Under the pieces are notes generated by a model, which saw nothing but the letters and a program-made list of their open reading frames with translations, ran no database searches and had not been told where the DNA came from. From Gammaproteobacteria bacterium (GTDB taxonomy: Bacteria > Pseudomonadota > Gammaproteobacteria > Steroidobacterales > Woeseiaceae), in contig JAOTYE010000024.1 in the NCBI GenBank assembly GCA_029862045.1, forward strand, positions 1 through 48,919: 48,919 bases of DNA, written 5' to 3'. This document shows positions 17,370-26,475 of the stretch, one piece after another; the stretch's first letter is position 1; each line of letters opens with the position of its first letter. Both the position numbers and the translations under genes were made by a program.

Positions 17370-17921
17370 ATGGCAAGTATGACTCGAGTGATTTTCCCCG
17401 CGCTTGCGGCGATCGCGATTGCATTAGCCGGCTGCGGCAACGGCAGCATCGATACCGCAGACGTCGGCAGTTCGCCCGCTGCGAAAGATAAGCATACGGT
17501 CAAGCCGCAGGGCCCGGTGACGATCGACTACACGATTATCGGTACGCCTATCGTCGGTCAGCCCGTTGCTATCGACCTGCAGATCAAATCAACGCTCGGC
17601 CCGCAGCCCATCACGTTGAGTTATCGCGTCAACGATTCGACCGCGATGCAGTTCACCGAGGCACAGCCCGCCCGTGTATCGATTGCGGCAAGCAACGACG
17701 AAGCGCCGAGCCAGCAACAGGTGCGCGTTATTCCGCTGCGTGAGGGACGTCTGTTTCTGAACGTAGCAGCGAGCGTCGCAACCGAGGGCGGTTTGCTGTC
17801 CAGCGTCACGGCCATTCCTATCCAGGTCGGCAGCGCGCCACGTGAGATTCAGGACAACGGCGAAGTAATGCGTGACGAGAACGGCGAATTGATCCGCTCA
17901 CTGCCGGCCTCTGAAAACTAA
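17370..17921 (+). CDS. Small lipoprotein, probable partner of the upstream protease-like lipoprotein
   Basis: A 183-residue protein with a lipoprotein signal (ALAAIAIALAGC) followed by a disordered linker. A beta-rich domain (about 50-160) has alternating hydrophobics typical of an Ig-like sandwich (VTIDYTIIGTPIVGQPVAIDLQI...). The C-terminus is acidic (GEVMRDENGELIRSLP). I do not recognise a family. It starts 13 nt after the protease-like gene with a GGACGAGCAG region before the ATG, so the two are likely translated from one message. It may be a chaperone, inhibitor or binding partner, but nothing in the sequence proves that. Confidence 0.7.
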   Translation: MASMTRVIFPALAAIAIALAGCGNGSIDTADVGSSPAAKDKHTVKPQGPVTIDYTIIGTPIVGQPVAIDLQIKSTLGPQPITLSYRVNDSTAMQFTEAQPARVSIAASNDEAPSQQQVRVIPLREGRLFLNVAASVATEGGLLSSVTAIPIQVGSAPREIQDNGEVMRDENGELIRSLPASEN

Positions 17922-17968
17922 CCAGCCTGCGCTGCGGGCAAAACCTGAATCTGCCGCACGGGTGCGGG

Positions 17969-18078
17969 CGGGACACCTGTTATCGGAAGTAAAGCGCAGC
18001 GTACTCAACAAGGTGCAAAGTCTCAGTCCGATCGTTAGTAGGCTATCGGACCGAGCCATGAAGATAACAGGTGTCCCG
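17969..18078. repeat. 110-bp structured element, copy 1 (16-bp arms, 78-nt conserved core)
   Basis: Arms CGGGACACCTGTTATC (17969-17984) and GATAACAGGTGTCCCG (18063-18078) are perfectly complementary and enclose a 78-nt core (17985-18062). The core contains an internal hairpin CTCAGTCCGA...TCGGACCGAG. The same core (75/78 identical) recurs at 25998-26075 with completely different yet perfectly paired arms. There is no open reading frame and no T-tract. It could be a structured RNA or a small mobile hairpin element. Confidence 0.85.
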
Positions 18079-18358
18079 GTCGTGCCTCTTTGCTCTGTTT
18101 ACCCGCAGCGCGTGGTTGGGTTTGGTTATGTGTAATCACTTGTCAGTGATGTTTTACGGAGCCAATTAACATCAAGTATTTGTCATAACTCATTGACCAT
18201 TAACGGGAAATTTTTCCCAAAGAAATTTTCAAAACCTGAAATGCATCACAGACAGCGGCGTGGACTCGATCTAAGGTAATCGCATGCTGCCAGTGGACCC
18301 ACTGCGAACCATTGGCAATGGAATGCACGCGTATTCAACGGAATGAGTTGGTCGATCG
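18079..18358. other. AT-rich intergenic region before the PAS-GGDEF-EAL gene
   Basis: It contains a small palindrome GGGAAA-TT-TTTCCC (18205-18218) and a TTGACC at 18193 without a convincing -10. It must carry the promoter of the downstream gene. No coding potential or known RNA motif is seen. Confidence 0.4.
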
Positions 18359-21300
18359 ATGCATAAAGAGCTTCGCGACAAGATCAAACTGGCCAAGGAG
18401 GCGTCGGCGATAGAGAAACCCGATTTCCTCGAGTTGCTGAGTTTGATTGACCAGCATTATGACAAGATGGAAGCGACGATCACCCAGTCGCTGACCGGTA
18501 CTACCCCAATCGAAGCCATTTTCGACAGCGTGACCGAAGCGCTGTTGTCAGTCAGCGAGAGTGGCATTGTTTGCAACTGCAACAAGATCTGTTCGCACTA
18601 CTTTGGCCTTGCCAAAGATCAGCTGATTGGTTCGAAAATCGAGCACATTCTGCCGGCCGCTAAAGGCCGCACTGTGGCCGAGTTCGTCGCACCATTTACA
18701 TCCAATCTCGATGCCTCACAGCTCAGTGTCGAGACCGGCCAGGTCGGTGCGATCCGTGCCAATGGCGAGGCGTTTATCGCGGAGCTCAATGCGAGTGAAC
18801 TCCAGGCTGGTGGCGGCAGAATATTCGTCATCAGTTTACGTGACGTTACCGGGCGTCAGCGGGCCGAGTCCACACTCAAGGAAAACGAGGAGCGTTATCG
18901 TGCACTCGTTGAATATGCGCCCGAGGCGATTGTCGTTTTCGATGTCGACGAACAACGCCTCGTAGACGCCAACGACCGGGCCTGCGAGTTGTTCAACTTG
19001 TCACGTGGTCGGCTGCTGTCGAATGGCCCCGAGGCGATCAGCCCGAAAATGCAGCCTGATGGCACGCCGTCATTCGGTGTGGATCGTGGCTATATCGACA
19101 GGGCGCTGAACGGCGAACATCCGACGTTTGAGTGGGCCCATAAGGACTCTGCCGGTAGGGAATTTCCCTGCGAGGTGCGGTTTAGTCGCTTGCCCGATAG
19201 CAACAAGCGCCTGGTTCGGGCGTCGATCACTGACATCACCGACCGCAAACGCAACGAGACGATCGCGTTTGCACAAAACAAGATTCTCGAGATGATAGCG
19301 GCCAGTATGCCGCAAGATCGGACGCTCAGGGCGATTTGTCGCAGCGTCGAAAAAATCAATGACGATTTTCGTGCTGCCGTCATGCAGCTTGGCGGGCGGA
19401 ATAAAATGCTCAACGTTGCGCAGGCGCCGAGTTTGCCTGAGCCGTTTCAATTGTTGCTGAACTTCGTGGAGGTTGCTGCCGGGAGCATTACCTGTGGCGC
19501 TGCGGTACACCATGCCGAGGACAGATTTACGACGAATATCGCCAAAGACCCCGGCTGGAAGTCGCATAGACGCGATGCCAGTGAACACGATATTGCTGCC
19601 GTTTGGTCATTTCTCGTTCGTGGGGCGTCCGGGCGCGTTATTGGTACGCTCGATGTCTACTCCAATGAGGCGCGAGCACCGACTACTGACGAACTCGATA
19701 AGTTGAGTCGCATGGCGCGCCTCGCCGGCATCGCGATCAAGCGCCAACTCGACGAAGACAAATTGCGCAGCTCCGAGACGCGCTATAGAGGGCTGTTTGA
19801 GAATGTTGTCGACGGCGTATACATCGCATCGCGCGACGGCGAGTTGATTGCGGCCAATCCAGCGCTCGTCGACATGCTCGGATACGACAGTGTCGAAGAT
19901 CTTAAGTCGGTTGGTCGTACGCCGATGTTGTACGTCAACCCGATCGACCGCGAACGAGTCTTCGCGCGTCTCGAGGCTGAAGGGCTCGTCAAGAATTTTG
20001 AGTATCGCCTGCGTTGCAAAGACGGCCGCGAAATCGTCGTTCTGGAGAACGCCCGTGCCGTTTACGACGAGGACGGCAACATCGCTGCACACGAGGGCAC
20101 GATTACCGACATTACCGATCGCAAGCGTGCCGAGACACGCGTTTTTGAAGAAAAGGAGCGCGCGCAGGTCACGTTGCAGTCGATCGGCGACGGCGTTATC
20201 ACGACGGACGCCGAAGGATGCATCGATTACATTAATCCGGTCGCGCAGGATCTGACGGGATGGGATATGCGTGGTGCACGCGGTACGCCGATCAGCGAAA
20301 TCATGACCATTATCAACGAACACACGCGTGCGACGGTCGACAACCCGGTAATGCGATGCCTCGAGGAAGGCCGCGTCATAACGCTCGACGAAAGCTCCAT
20401 TCTGATTACTAAGAACGGCGACGAGGTCCCGATTCAGGACTCAGCGGCACCGATTCGCGATCGCATCGGCAACATCATCGGTTCGGTCATGGTTTTCCAT
20501 GATGTCAGCAAAGAAACACGCCTCTTCCGTCAGCTCAGTTACCAGGCGTCTCATGACACGCTGACCGATCTGATTAATCGCCGCGAGTTCGAGAACCGCC
20601 TGGTAGCCGCGATCAACAGCATTCGCGGCAACCCCGAGAACACGCATGCGTTGCTGTACCTCGACCTCGATCAGTTCAAGGTCGTCAATGATACGTTTGG
20701 CCACTCAGCTGGCGATGCGCTGCTACGACAATTGTCGGAGATCGTGCACGCAAACATTCGTTCGACTGACGTACTGGCGCGACTTGGCGGCGACGAGTTT
20801 GGGATTCTACTCGAACGCTGCGATGAGCATCGCGCGATCGAGGTCGCCGAGGCAATTCGTGGTGCGGTCGAAGGCTATCGCTTTGAATGGCAGGACTCAT
20901 TCACGACGGTGCGTTGTTCGATCGGGGTGGTCATGGTGAACAGCGAGAACACGGATGTCGCGGAACTGATGAGTTCAGCCGATGTCGCTTGTTACTCGGC
21001 CAAGGACATGGGGCGCAATCAGGTTCACTTGTACGAGGACAGCGATGCGTCGATGCGCCATGAGGAAATGAAGTGGGTATCGCGCATCAGTAGCGCAGTC
21101 GAGGAAGACCGGCTGGAGTTGTTCTTTCAGCCGATCATTGGCATCGGCAAAGACAATGGCAAATCGCGCGGTCACTACGAAATACTATTGCGCATGCGCG
21201 ACGAAAATGGCGAGCTCGTCGGCCCGAATCAGTTTATTCCGGCGGCGGAGCGCTATAACCTGATGTCCACACTCGATCGCTGGGTGATTCGCGAAGCCTT

Positions 21301-21856
21301 GTCCAAACTTGCGGACCGAAATGCCGACGGTGAGGCGCGATACACAATCGCAATCAATCTTTCGGGCACATCACTGAGCGAAGATCGCTTCCTCGCGGAT
21401 GTAATCAAGGAACTGGAGAAACAACAGCTGCCGACCGGTGCGATCTGTTTCGAGATCACGGAAACTGCTGCCATATCGAACCTGTCCCGGGTAATTCACT
21501 TCATGCAGGCTCTCAAGAAGCTCGGTTGCAAGTTCTCGCTGGATGATTTCGGCAGCGGCCTGTCGTCGTTTACCTATCTCAAGAACCTGCCTGTTGACTA
21601 CCTCAAGATTGACGGCCAGTTCATTCGCAATGTTGCGGACGACAGTGTCGACGAGAGTATGGTCAAGGCGATTTCGCAGGTAGGCCACGCCATGGGCATC
21701 GAGACGATCGCCGAGAGGGTGGAGACCAAACAGGTGCTCGAGAAGCTCGGGGCACTTGGCATCGAGTTTGCGCAAGGCTATTACATTGCCCGCCCGACCT
21801 CGGTGAAATCATTCGAGCCTTGGCCCAACAACCGTTTCTCGGAGCTGAGCGCATAG
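18359..21856 (+). CDS. PAS/GAF sensor with tandem GGDEF and EAL domains (c-di-GMP turnover)
   Basis: 1165 residues with no membrane segment, so cytoplasmic. Order: a helical start, PAS (about 50-165), PAS (about 178-300), a GAF-like domain (about 305-470), PAS (about 475-595), PAS (about 600-720), GGDEF (about 735-890) and EAL (about 905-1150). The cyclase site is intact (RLGGDEF, GGDEF at 810-814), with an inhibitory RxxD (RSTD) five residues before it. The phosphodiesterase signature is EIL (941-943) for EAL, with the catalytic DDFGSG (1062-1067), ETAA and LKIDGQFI preserved, so hydrolysis is plausible. Such MorA-like hybrids can make or degrade c-di-GMP depending on input. The output could feed the riboswitches at 714-3511. 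No RBS is strong; ATG 18359 fits the first conserved helix. Confidence 0.92.
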   Translation: MHKELRDKIKLAKEASAIEKPDFLELLSLIDQHYDKMEATITQSLTGTTPIEAIFDSVTEALLSVSESGIVCNCNKICSHYFGLAKDQLIGSKIEHILPAAKGRTVAEFVAPFTSNLDASQLSVETGQVGAIRANGEAFIAELNASELQAGGGRIFVISLRDVTGRQRAESTLKENEERYRALVEYAPEAIVVFDVDEQRLVDANDRACELFNLSRGRLLSNGPEAISPKMQPDGTPSFGVDRGYIDRALNGEHPTFEWAHKDSAGREFPCEVRFSRLPDSNKRLVRASITDITDRKRNETIAFAQNKILEMIAASMPQDRTLRAICRSVEKINDDFRAAVMQLGGRNKMLNVAQAPSLPEPFQLLLNFVEVAAGSITCGAAVHHAEDRFTTNIAKDPGWKSHRRDASEHDIAAVWSFLVRGASGRVIGTLDVYSNEARAPTTDELDKLSRMARLAGIAIKRQLDEDKLRSSETRYRGLFENVVDGVYIASRDGELIAANPALVDMLGYDSVEDLKSVGRTPMLYVNPIDRERVFARLEAEGLVKNFEYRLRCKDGREIVVLENARAVYDEDGNIAAHEGTITDITDRKRAETRVFEEKERAQVTLQSIGDGVITTDAEGCIDYINPVAQDLTGWDMRGARGTPISEIMTIINEHTRATVDNPVMRCLEEGRVITLDESSILITKNGDEVPIQDSAAPIRDRIGNIIGSVMVFHDVSKETRLFRQLSYQASHDTLTDLINRREFENRLVAAINSIRGNPENTHALLYLDLDQFKVVNDTFGHSAGDALLRQLSEIVHANIRSTDVLARLGGDEFGILLERCDEHRAIEVAEAIRGAVEGYRFEWQDSFTTVRCSIGVVMVNSENTDVAELMSSADVACYSAKDMGRNQVHLYEDSDASMRHEEMKWVSRISSAVEEDRLELFFQPIIGIGKDNGKSRGHYEILLRMRDENGELVGPNQFIPAAERYNLMSTLDRWVIREALSKLADRNADGEARYTIAINLSGTSLSEDRFLADVIKELEKQQLPTGAICFEITETAAISNLSRVIHFMQALKKLGCKFSLDDFGSGLSSFTYLKNLPVDYLKIDGQFIRNVADDSVDESMVKAISQVGHAMGIETIAERVETKQVLEKLGALGIEFAQGYYIARPTSVKSFEPWPNNRFSELSA

Positions 21857-21936
21857 CACGAACCGAGGCCTGACCACATGTACCACCGGCTCTGATGCGG
21901 TACACTCAGCCGGAAATAATTCTAAGTCTTTGATTC

Positions 21937-22749
21937 ATGGCAGTCGGCACCAACAACAATACTGATACACCCCTGCTGACCTCCAGCGAGCCGTCCCCAT
22001 TCTATGTTGTCAACCCGCTTGCGGAGTCGCCGATTCTGCTTGTCTGTGACCATGCCAGCTGCCGCTTTCCACGGGTCCTGGGGGATATGGGCCTCGATCC
22101 ATTCGCACGTCGCTGTCATCTGGCGATCGATATCGGTGCCGGCAAGCTGACCGAAAGTCTGGCAAAGAGCCTCGGCGTGACAGCCGTGATCGCACAGTAT
22201 TCGCGGCTGATCGTCGACTGCAACCGGCAATTGATGGACCCGGGTGCGTTCCTCGAGTACGGCGATGGCATTCTCGTACCGGGCAATCGCAATCTCACGC
22301 AGGCCGACAAGGACGCCCGGGCAAATGCGATTTACTGGCCCTATCATCATGCGATCGACGAACAGATCAAACGACTCAGAGCCGTTGGCCCCAGTCCGGC
22401 GTTTATTTCGATGCACAGCTTTACGCCTGTGTTGAACGGCATATCGCGTGCTGTGGAGCTGAGCGTGTTGTGGGACCAGGATCCACGCGTCGCCGAGATT
22501 TTTCTCGGGGAGTTCCGCGCGGCCGGATTCCTGACGGGTGACAACGAGCCGTATTCGGGCAGGGCGCCGCAGGATTTCACCATAGATCACCATGCCGAGG
22601 AAGGCGGGCTTCCGCATGTCGGTATTGAGGTTCGTCAGGACCTGATTGACGACATCGCGGGCGTTGACGAGATCGCGCCTGTCATGCATCGCATAATTGA
22701 ATCGATTCCGGAGAGAATCGGACTACGTCAAGACAAGATTCCAGCATAA
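21937..22749 (+). CDS. N-formylglutamate amidohydrolase family protein
   Basis: 270 residues of the FGase fold. Family features include ILLVCDHASCRFP near the N-terminus, AIDIGAGKLTESLA, YSRLIVDCNR, ISMHSFTPVLNG and GLPHVGIEVRQDLI; the His and Glu/Asp residues in these blocks are the expected zinc ligands. The named activity hydrolyses N-formylglutamate to formate and glutamate. No other histidine-degradation gene is here, so a related amidohydrolase activity is possible. The YbdK-like ligase gene follows 32 nt later on the same strand. This pairing suggests the two act on the same small amide metabolite. Confidence 0.85.
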   Translation: MAVGTNNNTDTPLLTSSEPSPFYVVNPLAESPILLVCDHASCRFPRVLGDMGLDPFARRCHLAIDIGAGKLTESLAKSLGVTAVIAQYSRLIVDCNRQLMDPGAFLEYGDGILVPGNRNLTQADKDARANAIYWPYHHAIDEQIKRLRAVGPSPAFISMHSFTPVLNGISRAVELSVLWDQDPRVAEIFLGEFRAAGFLTGDNEPYSGRAPQDFTIDHHAEEGGLPHVGIEVRQDLIDDIAGVDEIAPVMHRIIESIPERIGLRQDKIPA

Positions 22750-22781
22750 TAAAAGGCGACAGGCCGCACGGGGATGATGCT

Positions 22782-23918
22782 ATGAAAAACTCTGGACCGA
22801 AATTTACGCTCGGTGTCGAGGAAGAGTATCTGTTGGTCGACAAAGAGACGCGCGGTCTCGTCATCGATCCGCCAGAGAGCCTGATGAAAGAGTGCGAAGA
22901 GCGCCTGGGATCTCAGGTCACGTCCGAGTTACTCCGTTCGCAAATCGAAATCGGCACCAAGGTCTGCAATAACGTTCAGGAAGCGCGCGAAGATCTGGTG
23001 CGCTTGCGCAGCAATATTAAAGAGGTTGCCAACAGCCACGGTCTGGAGGTGATCGCAGCATCGACACATCCGTTTAGCCGCTGGCAGGATCAAAAGCACA
23101 CGCGCAAGGAACGCTACGATCAGTTGACGATCGAGATGCAAGGTGCCGCCCGGCGACTGTTGATTTGCGGTATGCATGTGCATGTCGGTATCGACGATGA
23201 CGAGTTGCGCATCGATCTGATGAATCAGATGTCCTACTTCCTGCCGCACTTGTTGGCGCTGTCGTGCTCATCACCGTTCTGGGAGGGCCATGATACCGGG
23301 CTGAAGAGTTACCGCCTGACCGTGTTCGATGCGCTGCCGCGCACGGGCCTGCCCGAGCGTTTTACCAGCTGGGCGGAGTATTCGCGCCATGTGCAGATCA
23401 TGATGAATGCGGGCCTGATCGAGGACTCGACCCGTATCTGGTGGGATATCCGGCCAAGCGCGAAGTTTCCGACACTCGAGACGCGCGTCATGGACGTATG
23501 CACGCTCGTCGACGATACGGTCGCATTGGCTGCCTATCTCGTGTGCATGATGCGCATGTTGTACCGGCTTCGGACCAACAATCAGCGCTGGCGCATTTAC
23601 ACGCCGATGTTGATTAACGAAAATCGTTGGCGCGCCATGCGCTACAGCTTCGACGAGGGGCTGATCGACCTCGGCAAGGGCAGAATCGTGCCGTTCGAGG
23701 AACTGCTCAACGAGATGCTTGGCCTCGTTGCCGAGGATGCCGAGGCGCTGGGTTGCGCGGAAGAGGTTAACTCATTGCGACACATACTCCAGCGCGGCAC
23801 CAGTGCGCATCGGCAGCTAAGGAAGTACGAGTTGGAGCGCGCGGCCGGCGCCAGCCATGATGACGCCCTTAAAGCCGTCGTCGACAAGCTGATAAACGAC
23901 ACGGCAGAGGGGCTGTAA
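22782..23918 (+). CDS. ybdK: Carboxylate-amine ligase, YbdK (glutamate-cysteine ligase type 2) family
   Basis: 378 residues with the GCS2 signatures FTLGVEEEYLLVD (Mg/ATP-binding glutamates), SQIEIGTKVC, THPFSRW, ICGMHVHVGIDD, WWDIRPSAKFPTLETRVMD and NRWRAMRY. The family has weak gamma-glutamylcysteine synthetase activity in vitro; the physiological substrate is unsettled. It probably forms an operon with the N-formylglutamate amidohydrolase gene just upstream (32-nt gap). The length is normal and the active-site blocks are intact. Confidence 0.9.
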   Translation: MKNSGPKFTLGVEEEYLLVDKETRGLVIDPPESLMKECEERLGSQVTSELLRSQIEIGTKVCNNVQEAREDLVRLRSNIKEVANSHGLEVIAASTHPFSRWQDQKHTRKERYDQLTIEMQGAARRLLICGMHVHVGIDDDELRIDLMNQMSYFLPHLLALSCSSPFWEGHDTGLKSYRLTVFDALPRTGLPERFTSWAEYSRHVQIMMNAGLIEDSTRIWWDIRPSAKFPTLETRVMDVCTLVDDTVALAAYLVCMMRMLYRLRTNNQRWRIYTPMLINENRWRAMRYSFDEGLIDLGKGRIVPFEELLNEMLGLVAEDAEALGCAEEVNSLRHILQRGTSAHRQLRKYELERAAGASHDDALKAVVDKLINDTAEGL

Positions 23919-24027
23919 GCCTCTCCAAGCCTCGGAATGCGGCCTACGTCGCATTATGTCGCCTCGTTCCCGGCTAGCATCCCCGGATGCACCGTAAAAT
24001 TGACCAAATTGCGCGCGGGGCCCGCGG

Positions 24028-25953
24028 ATGATGGAGGCGCTCGAACTTTTCGTGCGGCCCCTCCTTGCGATTACAGCCGTGATATATCTCGGGCTTGCTG
24101 TGCGAGTTACGCGTTCGTCGCCGCAACATGCCAACAACGTCATCGCGTTTCTGCTGTTTTTGGTCGGTGCGCTGGTCGCCGGTAGCGCATTCTCGTTTGG
24201 TACCGAAGACCCGAATATCTATGGCATCGGTCGCGTTCTATCGTTCTTCGCATCGGGTTTCTTGCCCGTCGCGTTTTACTTTATCTATCGCGAATATACC
24301 GTCGGTCCGCCGAACACGGTCTTTATCGCGTTGCTCTCGATCATACCAATCGCAACGACGCTGCTCGCATTGACGAACTCCATGCACAACATCATTTGGG
24401 CGGCCGTCGAAACCGAGACAGGATTTCGCTTTACAGATATTTCCGAGCACTACTGGTTCAACCGTGTCCATGCGCCATTCATGTACGGATTGATTGCGTT
24501 CACGCTGGTTGCTCTTGCGGGACGTTTGCAGACGATCGCACTTGCGCATCGAAGAACCGTTGTATTGCTACTCGGCTGCACGCTGTTCCCCTTCGCTGTG
24601 AACATCGGCAACAGAGTGTTCGGCCTTGGCTCGCCGGATTTTCCGTATACAGCACTGACGCTTATGCTGCTGTTACCGCTGTACGCCTATGTATCTGTGT
24701 CGATGAAGTTCTACGAATTCAGCCCGGTCGCGTATCAGACACTGTTCGACCATGTGCGTGATCCAATTTTCGTGCTCGACCACGATGAGATGATCGTCTG
24801 CGCCAACAAAAGCGCGCAGGAACTTCTCGGCGGCACGGAGAGAGAACTGATTGGCCAGCGATTGTGGGAGGACTTCCCGGAGGCGAAGGAGATCCTCAGG
24901 CATGCAAGTGAGCTTGATCTCACGCAGACACTCAGATTCAACAAAGACTACATCTACGAATTAAGCGTCGGGCCGTTGACAGGTCCCAAAGGCCAGAGTC
25001 TCGGCATGGTCGTTGTTTGCCGGGACGTCACCGAGCGCCGCCAGGCACAAAGCCAACTCGCTGACAGTGAGCACCTGATCCGCACCCTGATCGAAACCTC
25101 GTCAAACGGCATCTTGCGTTTTGGGCGTGATCGCAACGACCTGGGCGTTCGATTCCGCTGCGTGTTTGCAAACCGTGCTGCGGAGACCTATCTCGGCTGT
25201 GGCACTGGCACGTTGGTCGGAATGCCACTCGACAAACTGGCACAACTTAGTCCCGAGCGATTGATCGCTCATTTCAGCGACGAATCGGGTCAGCAATCGA
25301 CTCTCAGTTTCGAGGCGGCAGCTGAGCAAACCGATGATGAAAGCTGGTTGCGCATAATCGGTGAACCTGTCGGCGACGATTTCTCGGTCACGCTGATCGA
25401 TATAACGCAACGCAAGCGCAACGAGGACAAGATGCTGGCGGATGCATTGCGCGACCCACTCACAAGTGTCCTCAATCGTCGTGGTTTTGAAAAAGAGGGC
25501 GCCGCATCCATACACGCGCACGAGATCGGTGCGGTGTTGTACCTTGACCTGAACCATTTCAAGACCATCAACGATCGCTTCGGTCATCAGGCCGGCGACG
25601 CACTTCTCAAAGCGTTCGGCCACCGCCTGGAATTCTGCCTGCGGCCGGAAGACATTCTTGGGAGACTGGGCGGTGATGAGTTCGCGATCGTCCTGCCGGG
25701 TGTGAGTGTCGAGGATGCCAAGCACGTCGCTGAGCGCCTCGTGCAGACGGCATCAGAGGCCTACATCATCCAGGGTCAGGAGATCAAGTGCACGGCGAGT
25801 GTGGGCATCGCCCTGATGCCGAAGCATGGTGAAGAACTCTGGCATCTGATCAGCGTGGCCGACCAGGCAATGTACAACGCCAAGTCTCTATTGCAGGACG
25901 ATGAAGCGGCCAACGATCCCGCGGCCTATGTCGAAGCTGCCACGGCCACGTAG
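24028..25953 (+). CDS. Membrane diguanylate cyclase: 7TM-PAS-PAS-GGDEF
   Basis: 641 residues. Residues about 1-235 have seven or so membrane segments of the histidine-kinase-type 7TM sensor family, ending LLPLYAYVSVSMKFYEFSP. A PAS domain (about 240-340, VRDPIFVLDHDEMIVCANKSAQELLG) and a second PAS-like domain (about 350-465) follow. The C-terminal GGDEF domain (about 475-630) has an intact GGDEF at 548-552 (GRLGGDEFAIVL) and an inhibitory RPED motif five residues upstream, so it should make c-di-GMP with product inhibition. Two ATGs (24028 and 24031) are possible starts. It is separated from the ars operon by a 110-bp structured element. The membrane signal is unknown. Confidence 0.92.
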   Translation: MMEALELFVRPLLAITAVIYLGLAVRVTRSSPQHANNVIAFLLFLVGALVAGSAFSFGTEDPNIYGIGRVLSFFASGFLPVAFYFIYREYTVGPPNTVFIALLSIIPIATTLLALTNSMHNIIWAAVETETGFRFTDISEHYWFNRVHAPFMYGLIAFTLVALAGRLQTIALAHRRTVVLLLGCTLFPFAVNIGNRVFGLGSPDFPYTALTLMLLLPLYAYVSVSMKFYEFSPVAYQTLFDHVRDPIFVLDHDEMIVCANKSAQELLGGTERELIGQRLWEDFPEAKEILRHASELDLTQTLRFNKDYIYELSVGPLTGPKGQSLGMVVVCRDVTERRQAQSQLADSEHLIRTLIETSSNGILRFGRDRNDLGVRFRCVFANRAAETYLGCGTGTLVGMPLDKLAQLSPERLIAHFSDESGQQSTLSFEAAAEQTDDESWLRIIGEPVGDDFSVTLIDITQRKRNEDKMLADALRDPLTSVLNRRGFEKEGAASIHAHEIGAVLYLDLNHFKTINDRFGHQAGDALLKAFGHRLEFCLRPEDILGRLGGDEFAIVLPGVSVEDAKHVAERLVQTASEAYIIQGQEIKCTASVGIALMPKHGEELWHLISVADQAMYNAKSLLQDDEAANDPAAYVEAATAT

Positions 25954-25981
25954 CAGCGCACAAATACAAATGGCCCGTGTT

Positions 25982-26091
25982 CTCGATAGTGGTCATCGGA
26001 AGTAAAGCGCAGCGTACTCAACAAGGGGCAAAGTCTCAGTCCGACCGTTAGTAGGCTATCGGACCGAGCCATGACGATGACCACTATCGAG
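25982..26091. repeat. 110-bp structured element, copy 2
   Basis: Arms CTCGATAGTGGTCATC (25982-25997) and GATGACCACTATCGAG (26076-26091) are perfectly paired around a 78-nt core (25998-26075). The core differs from copy 1 at only three positions. The arms share only the innermost ATC/GAT and scattered bases with copy 1. It starts 29 nt after the GGDEF stop codon and ends 26 nt before the ArsR operator. Confidence 0.85.
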
Positions 26092-26116
26092 GGCGCGGAT
26101 CATTTGCAATTGAAAA

Positions 26117-26140
26117 ATATATCGATTATTCTCGATATAT
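26117..26140 (+). promoter_or_regulatory. Putative ArsR operator overlapping the arsR start
   Basis: ATATATCGA (26117-26125) and TCGATATAT (26132-26140) form a perfect 9-bp inverted repeat with a 6-nt spacer. Its right edge includes the first two bases of the arsR ATG at 26139. ArsR dimers bind AT-rich dyads of this kind. The overlap suggests a very short leader or a start at the in-frame ATG 26145. Confidence 0.65.
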
Positions 26141-26465
26141 GGATATGTATTCGGCAGTCGGGGCGCTCGAAGCGCTCGCGCATGAGACGCGGCTCAGCGT
26201 GTTTCGCCTGCTCGTGCAGGCCGGGCCCGCAGGGCTTTCGGCCGGGGAAATTGCTGCTCGACTCGATGCGCGGCAGAACACCATGTCCAGCCATCTGGCC
26301 AAGTTGCAACGCGCTGGAATAATCACGAGTCAGCGTGATGGTCGGCATATTATCTACCGGGCCGACTTCGACGCGGTAGGCGGGCTGATTCTGTATCTAA
26401 TGGAAGATTGCTGTGGCCGCAGCGCGCAACTCTGTGACCCCATCGCAGCATCGATCAAATGTTAA
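26139..26465 (+). CDS. arsR: ArsR-family arsenic-responsive repressor
   Basis: 108 residues: a winged helix-turn-helix with the family pattern LAHETRLSVFRLLVQAGPAG, then the recognition helix region ARQNTMSSHLAKLQRAGIITSQRDGRHIIY. Cysteines are clustered at the C-terminus (EDCCGRSAQLC and a final C), a probable As(III)/Sb(III) site placed like that of other C-terminal-Cys ArsR proteins. It should repress the operon and release on binding arsenite. The dyad at 26117-26140 overlaps its start codon, indicating autoregulation. arsI follows after 10 nt. Confidence 0.92.
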   Translation: MDMYSAVGALEALAHETRLSVFRLLVQAGPAGLSAGEIAARLDARQNTMSSHLAKLQRAGIITSQRDGRHIIYRADFDAVGGLILYLMEDCCGRSAQLCDPIAASIKC

Positions 26466-26475
26466 GGAGTATGTC

